A stretch of 34,528 nucleotides of DNA from CAJQND01 sp051010055 (GTDB lineage: Bacteria > Pseudomonadota > Alphaproteobacteria > Rhizobiales > CAJQND01): contig JBPCVY010000003.1 of NCBI GenBank assembly GCA_051010055.1, positions 1 through 34,528 on the forward strand. The letters run 5' to 3'. Below are positions 7,184 through 14,622 of this stretch, in pieces. Under the pieces are notes generated by a model that worked only from the letters and a program-made list of their open reading frames with translations, searched no databases and was not told the origin of the DNA. Numbering within the stretch: position 1 is the stretch's first letter; each line of letters opens with the position of its first letter. The position numbers were made by a program, and so were the translations under genes.

Positions 7184-8350
7184 ATGTCAACAGTCAAACA
7201 ATCAACGCGCGAGACTTTGCTGGCCGCCAAGTCGCATACGCGCCGTACGTTTCTGAAAGGGTCTGCTGCTGCAGGCGCTCTAGGAATCGCGGCACCGGCG
7301 TACATTCAAAATGCCCTGTCGGCTTCCGGGGAAATCAACATTCTCATGTGGTCCGACTATCTGCCCGATACATTCATCAAATCGTTCACTGACGCTTCCG
7401 GCATCAAGGTGAACTACACCGGTATCGGATCGAACGAAGAAATCATCAACAAGATGAAGGCCACCAAGGGCCAGGGGTTCGATATCGTATCGCCCACCAA
7501 CAACCGTAATCTGCAGTGGGAGCCGCTTGAGCTGCTGCAGCCCATCGATATGAGCAAGGTGCCTATCGACAAGGTGAACCCGGCGATGGCCAAGATCGGC
7601 GAAACCGGATGGAACTTTGGCGGTAAGGGCGTGCACTGGCTGCCGCACATTTGGGGTACTGAAGGCGTTGGCTGGCGTACAGACCTGTGGACGCCGAAGG
7701 ATGGCGTACCTTCCTATGGTGACGTATGGGCAGACGAAAATGCAGGTAAAACCATGGGCCGTCCGCACTCCATGATGCTTGGCGCGGGCCTTTACATGGA
7801 ATCTATTGGCGAGCTTGATCCAGGTTCAATCTGGAAAGCTTATTCCTCAGAAGACGCCATGCGTCCGATTTGGCAGAAAGTCACCGACTGGTGTATCGCC
7901 CGCAAGAAAAACATCAAAATTTTGTGGAACGATGCGGACACCCAGAAGAATGCTCTTCTCAATGAAGGCGTGATTGTCGGCCAGACCTGGGACGGCCCGC
8001 CGCTTGCCCTCAAAACCAATGGTGATCCTTTGACCTATCAGGCACCGAAGGAAGGTTCGATGGCCTGGGTCGACGGCATGGCAGTGCCGATAGGCGCGAA
8101 GAACATGGATCAAATCTATGAATTCGTGAAATTCGCGTTCCAGGCAGAGCCCGCCGGTAAAGCCATCGACAAGCATGGCTACAACTCACCGGTACTGGGC
8201 GCCGATAAGTTTGCCGGCGATGTTTACAAAAAGAACTTTGCGGAAGCTTATCCAGGCGATGCGCTTGCCAAGCTCAACCCATGGCCTGCTGAAGCGCCAT
8301 GGTATGCGGATGTGCGCACCGAGTATCGCAACAAGTTTGTGAACGCATAA
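7184..8350 (+). CDS. Polyamine-type ABC transporter substrate-binding protein (PotD/PotF-like), Tat-exported
   Basis: This 388-residue periplasmic binding protein is of the spermidine/putrescine class. The start at 7184 has GGGAG upstream and places a twin-arginine signal (TRRTFLKGSAAAGALGIA) near residues 20-37, with cleavage probably near ALSASG. The mature sequence opens with INILMWSDYLPDTFIKSF, the PotD-type first strand, then SNEEIINKMKATKGQGFDIV. A typical GQTWDGPPLAL motif lies in the middle. It is the first gene of a four-gene import operon with ATPase and two permeases downstream. Family members bind spermidine or putrescine, but close relatives bind other small cations or zwitterions, so the substrate is not settled. 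An internal hairpin at 8369-8395 separates it from the rest of the operon. Confidence 0.88.
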   Translation: MSTVKQSTRETLLAAKSHTRRTFLKGSAAAGALGIAAPAYIQNALSASGEINILMWSDYLPDTFIKSFTDASGIKVNYTGIGSNEEIINKMKATKGQGFDIVSPTNNRNLQWEPLELLQPIDMSKVPIDKVNPAMAKIGETGWNFGGKGVHWLPHIWGTEGVGWRTDLWTPKDGVPSYGDVWADENAGKTMGRPHSMMLGAGLYMESIGELDPGSIWKAYSSEDAMRPIWQKVTDWCIARKKNIKILWNDADTQKNALLNEGVIVGQTWDGPPLALKTNGDPLTYQAPKEGSMAWVDGMAVPIGAKNMDQIYEFVKFAFQAEPAGKAIDKHGYNSPVLGADKFAGDVYKKNFAEAYPGDALAKLNPWPAEAPWYADVRTEYRNKFVNA

Positions 8351-8368
8351 GTTCGCTTCAACAACAGC

Positions 8369-8395
8369 GCCCGGGCCATCGCATGGCGGCCCGGG
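8369..8395 (+). other. Strong intercistronic stem-loop between binding protein and ATPase genes
   Basis: CCCGGGCC (8370-8377) pairs exactly with GGCCCGGG (8388-8395) around a 10-base loop that can itself pair CCAT with ATGG. A short T5 run occurs 10 bases later. Stem-loops at this place in importer operons often protect or terminate the upstream message, so that binding protein exceeds membrane parts. I infer that role here. Confidence 0.6.
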
Positions 8396-8467
8396 TGGGC
8401 CGTTACTTTTTGCCCGGCGGGCGCAAACTCGTTTGGTAAAGCTCGCAAGGGGGATAAGAGGCAGCAC

Positions 8468-9580
8468 ATGAGCAGTGGGGTAGGTGTGGACCTGGACAAT
8501 GTCTGGGTGAAATTCTGGGAGTTCGTTGCGGTCCGCGAGGCCAACGTTTCCATCAAAGGTGGCGAGTTTTTCTCGTTTCTTGGTCCATCCGGCTGCGGCA
8601 AGACCACAATTTTGCGGACAGTTTCAGGGTTTCAGGAGCCATCGGAGGGTGAAGTCCTTATAGGCGGAAACAACATGGCCGGCATCGGCCCGAACCAGCG
8701 TCCCACAGCTTTGATTTTTCAAAATTTGGCACTCTTTCCGCTCATGACAATTTGGGAAAACATCACGTTTTCCATGGAAGTCAAGGGTGTTGGCAAAACC
8801 GACCGCCGCAAGCGGGCTGACGAGTTGCTGGAATTGATCGCCCTGGAAGGCCAGGGCGAGAAAATGGTCAACGAGCTTTCCGGCGGCCAGAAGCAAAGGG
8901 TCGCCATCGCGCGCGCATTGTGTGCAGAGCCGGATGTCCTGCTGCTTGATGAGCCCTTGTCAGCACTTGATCTGAAATTGCGCCAGCACATGCGCACCGA
9001 ACTTCGCGCAATTCAAAAGCAGGTGGGCATTACCTTTATCTATATCACCCATGACCAGGGCGAAGCTCTCACCATGTCGGACAATGTGGCGGTGATGAGC
9101 GCCGGGATTATTGACCAGGTGGCAGATGGGCGCTCCATTTATGATGACCCTGCATCGCCGTTCGTTGCCTCGTTCGTTGGCGAGAACAATGTTTTCTCCG
9201 GCAAGGTGAAGGCAATTTCCAAGGATTATGCAGTGGTTGACAGCCCGGCCGGCGATTTGCGCGGGCGTATTGCCACCGCCGCCAAGGGCAAAATCAAAAA
9301 GGGTGATGACGCCATGGCGTTCGTGCGCCCGGAGGCGCTGTCTATTGCCGAGGGGCGGAAGGGTACGAATGAAAACCGGCTCACCGCGACGGTGAAAACC
9401 GAAGAATTTGAAGGCCAGTCCTACAATATTTTCCTCAATCAGGCTGATGGCGCCGAGGTGAAGATGTCGCTGGTGAACCAGGGCCAGGCCTATGACCATG
9501 CGGTGGGCAGCAAAATGACCCTTTCGTGCAGTTCCGACCAGGCGGTTGTGTTGCCGGCGGGAACCTTGGCGAGCGAGTAG
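8468..9580 (+). CDS. Polyamine-type ABC transporter ATP-binding protein (PotA-like)
   Basis: This 370-residue ATPase has every hallmark: Walker A GPSGCGKTT near residues 39-47, the Q-loop region (TALIFQNLALFP), signature LSGGQKQRVAIARAL and Walker B VLLLDEPLSALD. The H-loop follows in YITHDQGEA. After about residue 240 there is a TOBE-type regulatory domain (VGENNVFSGKVKAI onward), as expected for the spermidine/putrescine and maltose importer ATPases. AGAGG lies upstream of the ATG. It follows the binding-protein gene after a 117-bp gap with a stem-loop and precedes the first permease by 9 bp. It energises solute uptake at the inner membrane as a homodimer. Confidence in the family is very high; the solute is inferred from the neighbouring binding protein. 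Confidence 0.93.
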   Translation: MSSGVGVDLDNVWVKFWEFVAVREANVSIKGGEFFSFLGPSGCGKTTILRTVSGFQEPSEGEVLIGGNNMAGIGPNQRPTALIFQNLALFPLMTIWENITFSMEVKGVGKTDRRKRADELLELIALEGQGEKMVNELSGGQKQRVAIARALCAEPDVLLLDEPLSALDLKLRQHMRTELRAIQKQVGITFIYITHDQGEALTMSDNVAVMSAGIIDQVADGRSIYDDPASPFVASFVGENNVFSGKVKAISKDYAVVDSPAGDLRGRIATAAKGKIKKGDDAMAFVRPEALSIAEGRKGTNENRLTATVKTEEFEGQSYNIFLNQADGAEVKMSLVNQGQAYDHAVGSKMTLSCSSDQAVVLPAGTLASE

Positions 9581-9589
9581 GGGGAAAAG

Positions 9590-10516
9590 ATGAAAGGCTT
9601 TTTCCTGAAAGACTTTTTCAACCGGAACGGCCCGTTGTTGGGCTCGTATCTCCTGATAACCGTCGGCTTTTGGGTGCTTATCCTCATTGTTTTGCCGCAG
9701 CTGTCCATGCTGGATTATTCGTTCCGGTTAAACCTGCCGCCAGCTGAAATCGGCGGTGAAAAAGACGTTTACACGATTTCGAACTACAAACATTTTTTCC
9801 TCGGCAGCGAAGGCAGTCCTGAAGCCTATAACCGGGTCGATATAGCGGTCTTTTTCAAAACTATTGTCGCAGCTATTTTCGTAACCCTGCTCGATTTGCT
9901 GCTGTGTTATCCATTGGCCTATTTCCTGGGTCAGTCAGCAACAGGCGCTTCAGGCCGGGTTCTTTTATTGCTTTTGATCATTCCCTATTGGGTGAACGAA
10001 ATACTTCGGGCATTTGCCTTCCGGATTATTTTCGGTGCCAGCGGCGTCATCAACACGGTGCTGATGGGCATTGGCATCGTGGATACGCCGATCGACTTCA
10101 TCAGGATGGATGTGGCGCTCTTTGCCGGGCTTGGCTATGCCTACATTCTGTTGATGATCTTCCCGATCTATAACGCCATAGAGAGCCTTGACCGGAACCA
10201 GATTGAGGCAGCGCGCGACCTTGGCTCACCCTGGTGGCGCATTCATTGGCGCATCGTCATTCCGTTTGCCAAACCAGGGATTGTTTCCGGCTGTACCATG
10301 GTGTTCATGCTCACCGCTGGCGCCCTTGCCGCACCGCAAATTCTCGGCGGCCCGTCGAGTCTATGGTTCACCCAAATCATCTATCAGTGGTTCAATACCG
10401 GCGGAAACTGGCCGCGCGGTTCGGCCTATGCGGTGGTGCTGCTGTTCACATGTATCGCTTTCGTCTTGCTGATGATGCGCCTGTTCAAAGTCAAAATGGG
10501 TGAGATCGGCAAATGA
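9590..10516 (+). CDS. Polyamine-type ABC transporter permease (PotB/PotH-like)
   Basis: This 308-residue inner-membrane protein has about six membrane helices and the conserved EAA loop that docks on the ATPase (IEAARDLGSPWWRIHWRIVIP, near 205-225). An N-terminal helix (residues about 21-43) is followed by a periplasmic stretch, as in PotB/PotH. GGGG lies just before the ATG and the start is 9 bp after the ATPase stop. Its own stop overlaps the next gene's start in an ATGA, so translation of the two permeases is coupled. It forms half of the membrane channel. Confidence 0.92.
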   Translation: MKGFFLKDFFNRNGPLLGSYLLITVGFWVLILIVLPQLSMLDYSFRLNLPPAEIGGEKDVYTISNYKHFFLGSEGSPEAYNRVDIAVFFKTIVAAIFVTLLDLLLCYPLAYFLGQSATGASGRVLLLLLIIPYWVNEILRAFAFRIIFGASGVINTVLMGIGIVDTPIDFIRMDVALFAGLGYAYILLMIFPIYNAIESLDRNQIEAARDLGSPWWRIHWRIVIPFAKPGIVSGCTMVFMLTAGALAAPQILGGPSSLWFTQIIYQWFNTGGNWPRGSAYAVVLLFTCIAFVLLMMRLFKVKMGEIGK

Positions 10517-11847
10517 GGCAGAACCCACTCATAAAACTGTTTTTGGCCATCTATCTGGTGATTTTCTTTGGCTACCTGCTGGGCCCGCTCATCATTATGG
10601 GAATTACCGCGTTTAACTCGCCGTCTTTCCCAAAAGCTGCCCCATGGGAGTGCCTGACCTTTGAATGGTTCAGTGTGCTGGCAAATGACGAGCGCATTAT
10701 GAACGGCATCAAGAACAGCTTTCTTGTCGGGTCTGGCACCGTCACCCTTTCGGTTATTATCGGGCTTGCCGGTGCGCTTGTGCTGACCCAGGTTTGGCCG
10801 AAGCTGCGGCCCACTTATTATACGGTTGTCATCGCTCCAATCCTAATTCCCGGTGTGGTGCTTGGTATTTCGACACTTGTCTTTTGGGGCAGGTTCAACA
10901 CCATGCTCGGATTGTCAGATGAAAGCATTTTGCAGAACGGCTTGTTCCTGACCATTTTGGGCCAGACAACGTTCATCGCCTCGTACTGCATGCTGGTTTT
11001 TGTGGCGCGGTTGCAACGGTTCGATTCCGGACTAACCGAGGCGGCGCTCGATTTAGGCGCTACCCACGTTCAAGCCTTCCGCAAAATTATGTTGCCGTTC
11101 CTTTATCCGGCGATTGGTTCAGCGGCAGTGCTGGCATTTCTCGCCTCCTTTGAAAACTACAACACCACCACATTCACCTTCGGCAAATACCCGACACTCA
11201 CCATCGAGCTTGCCCAGAAGGTGCGCTACGGCATCAACCCGTCCATTTCCGCATTGGCGGTGATTATTGTTGGCATCACCATCGTTGGTGCGTTGGTTTA
11301 CGAAGTGCACAAGCGCCGTCAGGCCATGGCAATCGCCAATGGCGCTCCACCCGAAGCGGTGGCAGGCCTCAAACTTCCTAAGTTTTTCTCCGGGAACCCC
11401 GCCGCAATCGTTCTGGCGCTGGTTCTTGTCAGTGGCATCGGCACCGTTATATTCGCGCAAGTTTACAGCCCCGATGCGTGCAAGGTTGAGGTGCGTGAAG
11501 AAAAGCGCAAAGCTACCGAAGAGCGCATCAGGCAATTGCAGGAAAGAACCCGCCAGCAGAAGCTGCAGGAGAACCTGAAAGGGCCTGACATTTTCGCACC
11601 AAAGCAGGTGCCACCGGCAGCGCCGCCTTCACCAAAACCGCAAAATCCAGGCTCAGGCACCTTCGGTGATGTGTTCAATCCGGGCAATCTGGACGAAACG
11701 GGGCCTAATCAGCAGCAGCAACAGGAACAGAAGAAAGACGATGACAAGGGCTCATCGCTTAATCCTGGCTCTGGTGCATTCGGCAATGTGTTTGCTCCCA
11801 AGAACCTCAATGACGCTGCAGGAACCAACGGTACTGGCAGCCAATAG
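10513..11847 (+). CDS. Polyamine-type ABC transporter permease (PotC-like) with unusual C-terminal extension
   Basis: Residues 1 to about 270 are a normal PotC/PotI permease: six helices and the EAA loop EAALDLGATHVQAFRKI at 176-192. Family members end near 260-290 residues, but this one has 444. The extra part has a cytoplasmic linker (about 268-295), a seventh hydrophobic helix (about 297-317), a charged and Q/E/R-rich probable coiled coil (about 324-356) and a proline-rich stretch (about 359-380). Two copies of an NPGSG-x-FG-x-VF-x-P-x-NL motif then start at residues 378 and 417, split by a glutamine/aspartate-rich linker. If the six-helix core has its usual topology, the extra helix puts the tail in the periplasm. 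The frame is uninterrupted and codon use resembles its neighbours, so a frameshift fusion is not evident. The start overlaps the upstream stop by 4 bp. Confidence 0.9.
   Translation: MRQNPLIKLFLAIYLVIFFGYLLGPLIIMGITAFNSPSFPKAAPWECLTFEWFSVLANDERIMNGIKNSFLVGSGTVTLSVIIGLAGALVLTQVWPKLRPTYYTVVIAPILIPGVVLGISTLVFWGRFNTMLGLSDESILQNGLFLTILGQTTFIASYCMLVFVARLQRFDSGLTEAALDLGATHVQAFRKIMLPFLYPAIGSAAVLAFLASFENYNTTTFTFGKYPTLTIELAQKVRYGINPSISALAVIIVGITIVGALVYEVHKRRQAMAIANGAPPEAVAGLKLPKFFSGNPAAIVLALVLVSGIGTVIFAQVYSPDACKVEVREEKRKATEERIRQLQERTRQQKLQENLKGPDIFAPKQVPPAAPPSPKPQNPGSGTFGDVFNPGNLDETGPNQQQQQEQKKDDDKGSSLNPGSGAFGNVFAPKNLNDAAGTNGTGSQ
11644..11811 (+). repeat. Duplicated coding motif in the permease tail
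   Basis: Two in-frame copies, at about 11644-11694 and 11761-11811, encode NPGSG-T-FG-D-VF-NPGNL and NPGSG-A-FG-N-VF-APKNL. They are similar in protein sequence but diverged in DNA, so the duplication is old and the peptide is under selection. A shorter echo (GPDIFAPKQV) is encoded from 11581. A CAG/CAA-rich stretch encoding glutamines lies between them near 11709-11730. Confidence 0.75.
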
Positions 11848-12639
11848 TCATTTCCCCTTAGGAGGTTCGGGAAGGGATTTCCGGTCATAGAACCCGTCAT
11901 AGTGGATAAGTGTTTGCTCATCGCCCAATGTGATGATGGCGTACATGGGCGGCTCATCGGAATACCAGCTGCCTACGGCATCGCGGTGAAGCGGCACCTG
12001 ATGATTGATCCCTGGAAGGGCGGAATAGGCAATGCCCCGCCAGGTGCCGAAAACGGCCCGGTGCACATGGCCAAAGAAGATGTGGCGCACCTTGCCGCTT
12101 GGAATGGCGATGTCCGCGAACGCCTCATGGTCTTCCAGCTTGATGCGGTCCATATAACTGATGCCGATATCAAAGGGCGGGTGATGCATGGCGATGTAAA
12201 CTTCACCCGGGGCGGCCTCCAGTTGTGCGGCGAACCAGGCACGCCGGTCGGCGCAATACCATCCTGCAGAGTTGCCCGGTTCTGAAACTGTATCAAGGAA
12301 CAGGAAGCGCCCGTGTGCGGTGTCGAGCACCTCTTGTACAAATCCGTTCTCATCTCTTGGGGCATCGGGAAATGCGTCGAGGAAATTTTCGCGTGAATCG
12401 TGATTGCCGATCATCAAAACCGTTCTGAGAGGAAACGAGGCGAGCCGTTCAGCAATCTGCGGGTAGGTCTGGCCATTCCCACGGTCGGTCAAGTCGCCAG
12501 ATATGAAACAAAACTCCGCATCCGAATGCCACTTGGCCACATCATCCAGGCAGGCATTGAACCGCGCAAACGTATCGAGCCCCCAAAGTCTCTCGCCGGG
12601 GGCCACCAAATGGGGATCGGTGATGTGGATAATCTTCAT
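11848..12639 (-). CDS. Class III cyclic-nucleotide-type phosphodiesterase (metallophosphoesterase)
   Basis: This 263-residue calcineurin-like phosphoesterase has the full two-metal signature: D8 and H10 (ITDPH), D49 (GDLTDRG), N79-H80 (GNHDSRE), H152 (MHHPP), then H191 and H193 (GHVHR). This order and spacing match the CpdA/GpdQ class, which hydrolyses 3',5'-cyclic AMP or glycerophosphodiesters in the cytoplasm. The ATG at 12639 begins the family's first strand MKIIHITDPH directly, so I preferred it to longer starts. Its stop codon abuts the permease stop with no intervening base. It is divergent from the MetE-like gene across a palindrome at 12684-12702. Whether cAMP or another diester is the substrate cannot be told from sequence. 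Confidence 0.88.
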   Translation of the reverse strand: MKIIHITDPHLVAPGERLWGLDTFARFNACLDDVAKWHSDAEFCFISGDLTDRGNGQTYPQIAERLASFPLRTVLMIGNHDSRENFLDAFPDAPRDENGFVQEVLDTAHGRFLFLDTVSEPGNSAGWYCADRRAWFAAQLEAAPGEVYIAMHHPPFDIGISYMDRIKLEDHEAFADIAIPSGKVRHIFFGHVHRAVFGTWRGIAYSALPGINHQVPLHRDAVGSWYSDEPPMYAIITLGDEQTLIHYDGFYDRKSLPEPPKGK

Positions 12640-12683
12640 GAGCCTGGTCCTGTAGCTGCGAAAATGTGTGAGATTTTGAGCAA

Positions 12684-12702
12684 GTTCCAATATGATTGGA
12701 AC
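12684..12702. promoter_or_regulatory. Perfect 19-bp palindrome between divergent genes
   Basis: GTTCCAA (12684-12690) and TTGGAAC (12696-12702) are exact inverted repeats around the 5-base centre TATGA. The site is in the 117-bp region between the phosphodiesterase (leftward) and the MetE-like gene (rightward), about 45 bp and 55 bp from their starts. That is the right place to control both. No regulator gene adjoins, so its binder is unknown. Confidence 0.6.
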
Positions 12703-12756
12703 CCGGGCTGGCTAGAAACACGTGCCAGACGTTAACACTACAAAGCGGGGTGCGCC

Positions 12757-13818
12757 ATGGCATTGAAAACCACGTGTGTTGGAGCTTTTCCCAAGCCGGA
12801 CTATCTGCCGATCAAGGATTGGTTCTCAGTTGATCACGGCATGACCGATCAGGGCGGCAAGGTTACCCGCGACTACACAGAGGCCATGGCGAAAGCTGAT
12901 GCTGCGACCGAGGCTCTGTTCGTACAGGCAACCAGGGAAGCGGTGGAGGCCCAGGTTTCCGCGGGCATAGATGTGCCGACGGACGGCGAACAGCGCCGGG
13001 AGAATTACATTCACTATCATTGCCGGCATCTGGACGGGTTTGATTTTGAGAACCTCACCGCGCGGGTGTTGAGAGATGGCGCCTATGAGGCGGAACTGCC
13101 GACAATCCGCGGTCAAATCCGCGCCCATGAAGCAAAATTTCTGGGCCGCGATTTTGAGATTGCGCAAGGCTTTGCTGACAGGCCGGTGAAGATCACCGTT
13201 CCCGGCCCGCTCACCATCATGGATACAACCGTGAACGAGCACTACGAGGATGAACGCCAGCTTGCAGCCGATCTTGCCGATGCGCTCAATCTCGGCATCC
13301 GCACTCTGGCAGATGCCGGTTGCCGCTATATCCAGGTGGACGAGCCCTTGTTTGCCCGCTCGCCTGAAAGGGCCATTGCGTTCGGCGTCGATGCCCTCGA
13401 CAGGTGCTTCCACAAGGTGCCTTCTGAGGTGACCCGCGTTATGCATATGTGCTGCGGATACCCGAACCATGTGGATGATGAGGAATATCACAAGGCCGAT
13501 CGGCAGACTTACTTTGATCTTGCCGAGGCGGTGGACCGGTCATCTGTCAATCAGGTTTCGATTGAAGATGCCCACCGGCACAATGATCTCTCGCTGCTCG
13601 AGAAGTTCGGGCGTTCAACGGTGATGTTCGGCACCGTCGCCATCGCCAAGAGCCGGGTTGAGCCGGTGGAAGAACTGGTCGACCGCTTGAAGGCAGTGCT
13701 CGGCCATATTGACCGGGAACGCCTGTGGGTTTCGCCTGACTGCGGCCTTGGCCTTATCGGGCGAGATTTGGCGATCGCTAAACTTGAGAATATGTGTAAA
13801 GCGGCCCAGGTGGTTTGA
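12757..13818 (+). CDS. MetE-like cobalamin-independent methyltransferase (short, C-terminal domain only)
   Basis: This 353-residue protein corresponds to the catalytic C-terminal barrel of methionine synthase MetE; full MetE is about 750 residues with an N-terminal duplicate that is absent here. The four expected zinc ligands are all present: H230 and C232 (MHMCCGY), E270 (QVSIEDAH) and C329 (SPDCGLG). Other marks are the TTCVGAFPKPDY start and YIQVDEPLF near 191-199. The zinc binds and activates a thiol such as homocysteine for methylation. Short members ('methionine synthase II family') may use methyl donors other than polyglutamylated methyl-folate, so the donor is open. The ATG has only a GCGGGG-like ribosome site. 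It is divergent from the phosphodiesterase and convergent with the ABC-2 exporter pair (12-bp gap). Confidence 0.85.
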   Translation: MALKTTCVGAFPKPDYLPIKDWFSVDHGMTDQGGKVTRDYTEAMAKADAATEALFVQATREAVEAQVSAGIDVPTDGEQRRENYIHYHCRHLDGFDFENLTARVLRDGAYEAELPTIRGQIRAHEAKFLGRDFEIAQGFADRPVKITVPGPLTIMDTTVNEHYEDERQLAADLADALNLGIRTLADAGCRYIQVDEPLFARSPERAIAFGVDALDRCFHKVPSEVTRVMHMCCGYPNHVDDEEYHKADRQTYFDLAEAVDRSSVNQVSIEDAHRHNDLSLLEKFGRSTVMFGTVAIAKSRVEPVEELVDRLKAVLGHIDRERLWVSPDCGLGLIGRDLAIAKLENMCKAAQVV

Positions 13819-13830
13819 ACGCCGCCTTTC

Positions 13831-14622
13831 TCAAATCTCGCCTTTGGGGTCCCATTTGAACATGTATGTGGCGACAGTTGCCCCGATGATGCCCCAGATG
13901 AGCATGATTGCGAGATCCGGCAAGGCGGCATAGGTTTCCTCACCGCCGGTCCATAAAAAACCGCTCCCGACTTTATCAGACCGGAACGCATGGCCGAACG
14001 CCACCGAGAAGTGCTTTAACGGAAAAAGGTCTGCGATCAACGTCACCCATTGGGGGATTTCGCGAAATGGGCGGATAAACACATCTGAAATGAAAGCCAG
14101 CGGCAACAGTGTCGCGCTCACAACGGCTTGCGTAGTTTCAGATGTTCGTGACAAGGCGCACACCATCATGCCAAGCGCGGCAAAGCAAATGCTTCCAATG
14201 ACAAGGCAAATCGCTGCCATGGGAAGTTTTTCAGGAAACACCGCAACCCCAAAAAAGCCAACGCCCACCGACATGACCACAACAACGGAGATTATGGCAA
14301 TGACGGTTACCGCCAATATGCGGGCAAAGACATAAACGGCAGGAGGCAGCGGGGTGCCGCGAATGCGTTTCAAGACACCGCGGTCGCGGGCCGTGGCCGT
14401 TGAAATGGCAAGATAGGCATAGCAAGCCTGAACCGCGCCAAACACCGCGAGGGCGGGCGCATAAAACTGCGCGGTTGTGATTTGTGTGCCCGGAATGATC
14501 TCGTTGCCAAAGAGAATCGTGAACACGAAAAACATTATCAGAGGCATGACAATGACGAAGAAAAGTGCGTCTGCGCGGCGGGAAAACAGCCGGAGCTGGT
14601 GAAGTGTTTGCCAGAGAATCAC
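13831..14622 (-). CDS. ABC-2 type transporter permease
   Basis: This 263-residue integral membrane protein has about six hydrophobic segments. Features of the ABC-2 family are the cytosolic start LWQTLHQLRLFSRRADALFF, the first helix (IVMPLIMFFVFTILFG), AISTATARDRGVLKRIRGTPLPP near 72-95 (the coupling loop) and a late LPLAFISDVFIRPFREIP motif. It would pair with the ATPase encoded just upstream, whose stop overlaps its start by 4 bp, as an exporter of a drug, lipid or polysaccharide precursor. The substrate is unknown. It ends 12 bp from the convergent MetE-like gene. Confidence 0.9.
   Translation of the reverse strand: MILWQTLHQLRLFSRRADALFFVIVMPLIMFFVFTILFGNEIIPGTQITTAQFYAPALAVFGAVQACYAYLAISTATARDRGVLKRIRGTPLPPAVYVFARILAVTVIAIISVVVVMSVGVGFFGVAVFPEKLPMAAICLVIGSICFAALGMMVCALSRTSETTQAVVSATLLPLAFISDVFIRPFREIPQWVTLIADLFPLKHFSVAFGHAFRSDKVGSGFLWTGGEETYAALPDLAIMLIWGIIGATVATYMFKWDPKGEI

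Noticed and set aside
12698..12724. EcfG-type general-stress promoter (GGAAC ... CGTT) before the MetE-like gene
   Set aside because: GGAAC is present, as part of the palindrome, but the downstream element is CGTG at 18 bases rather than CGTT at 16-17, so support is insufficient.
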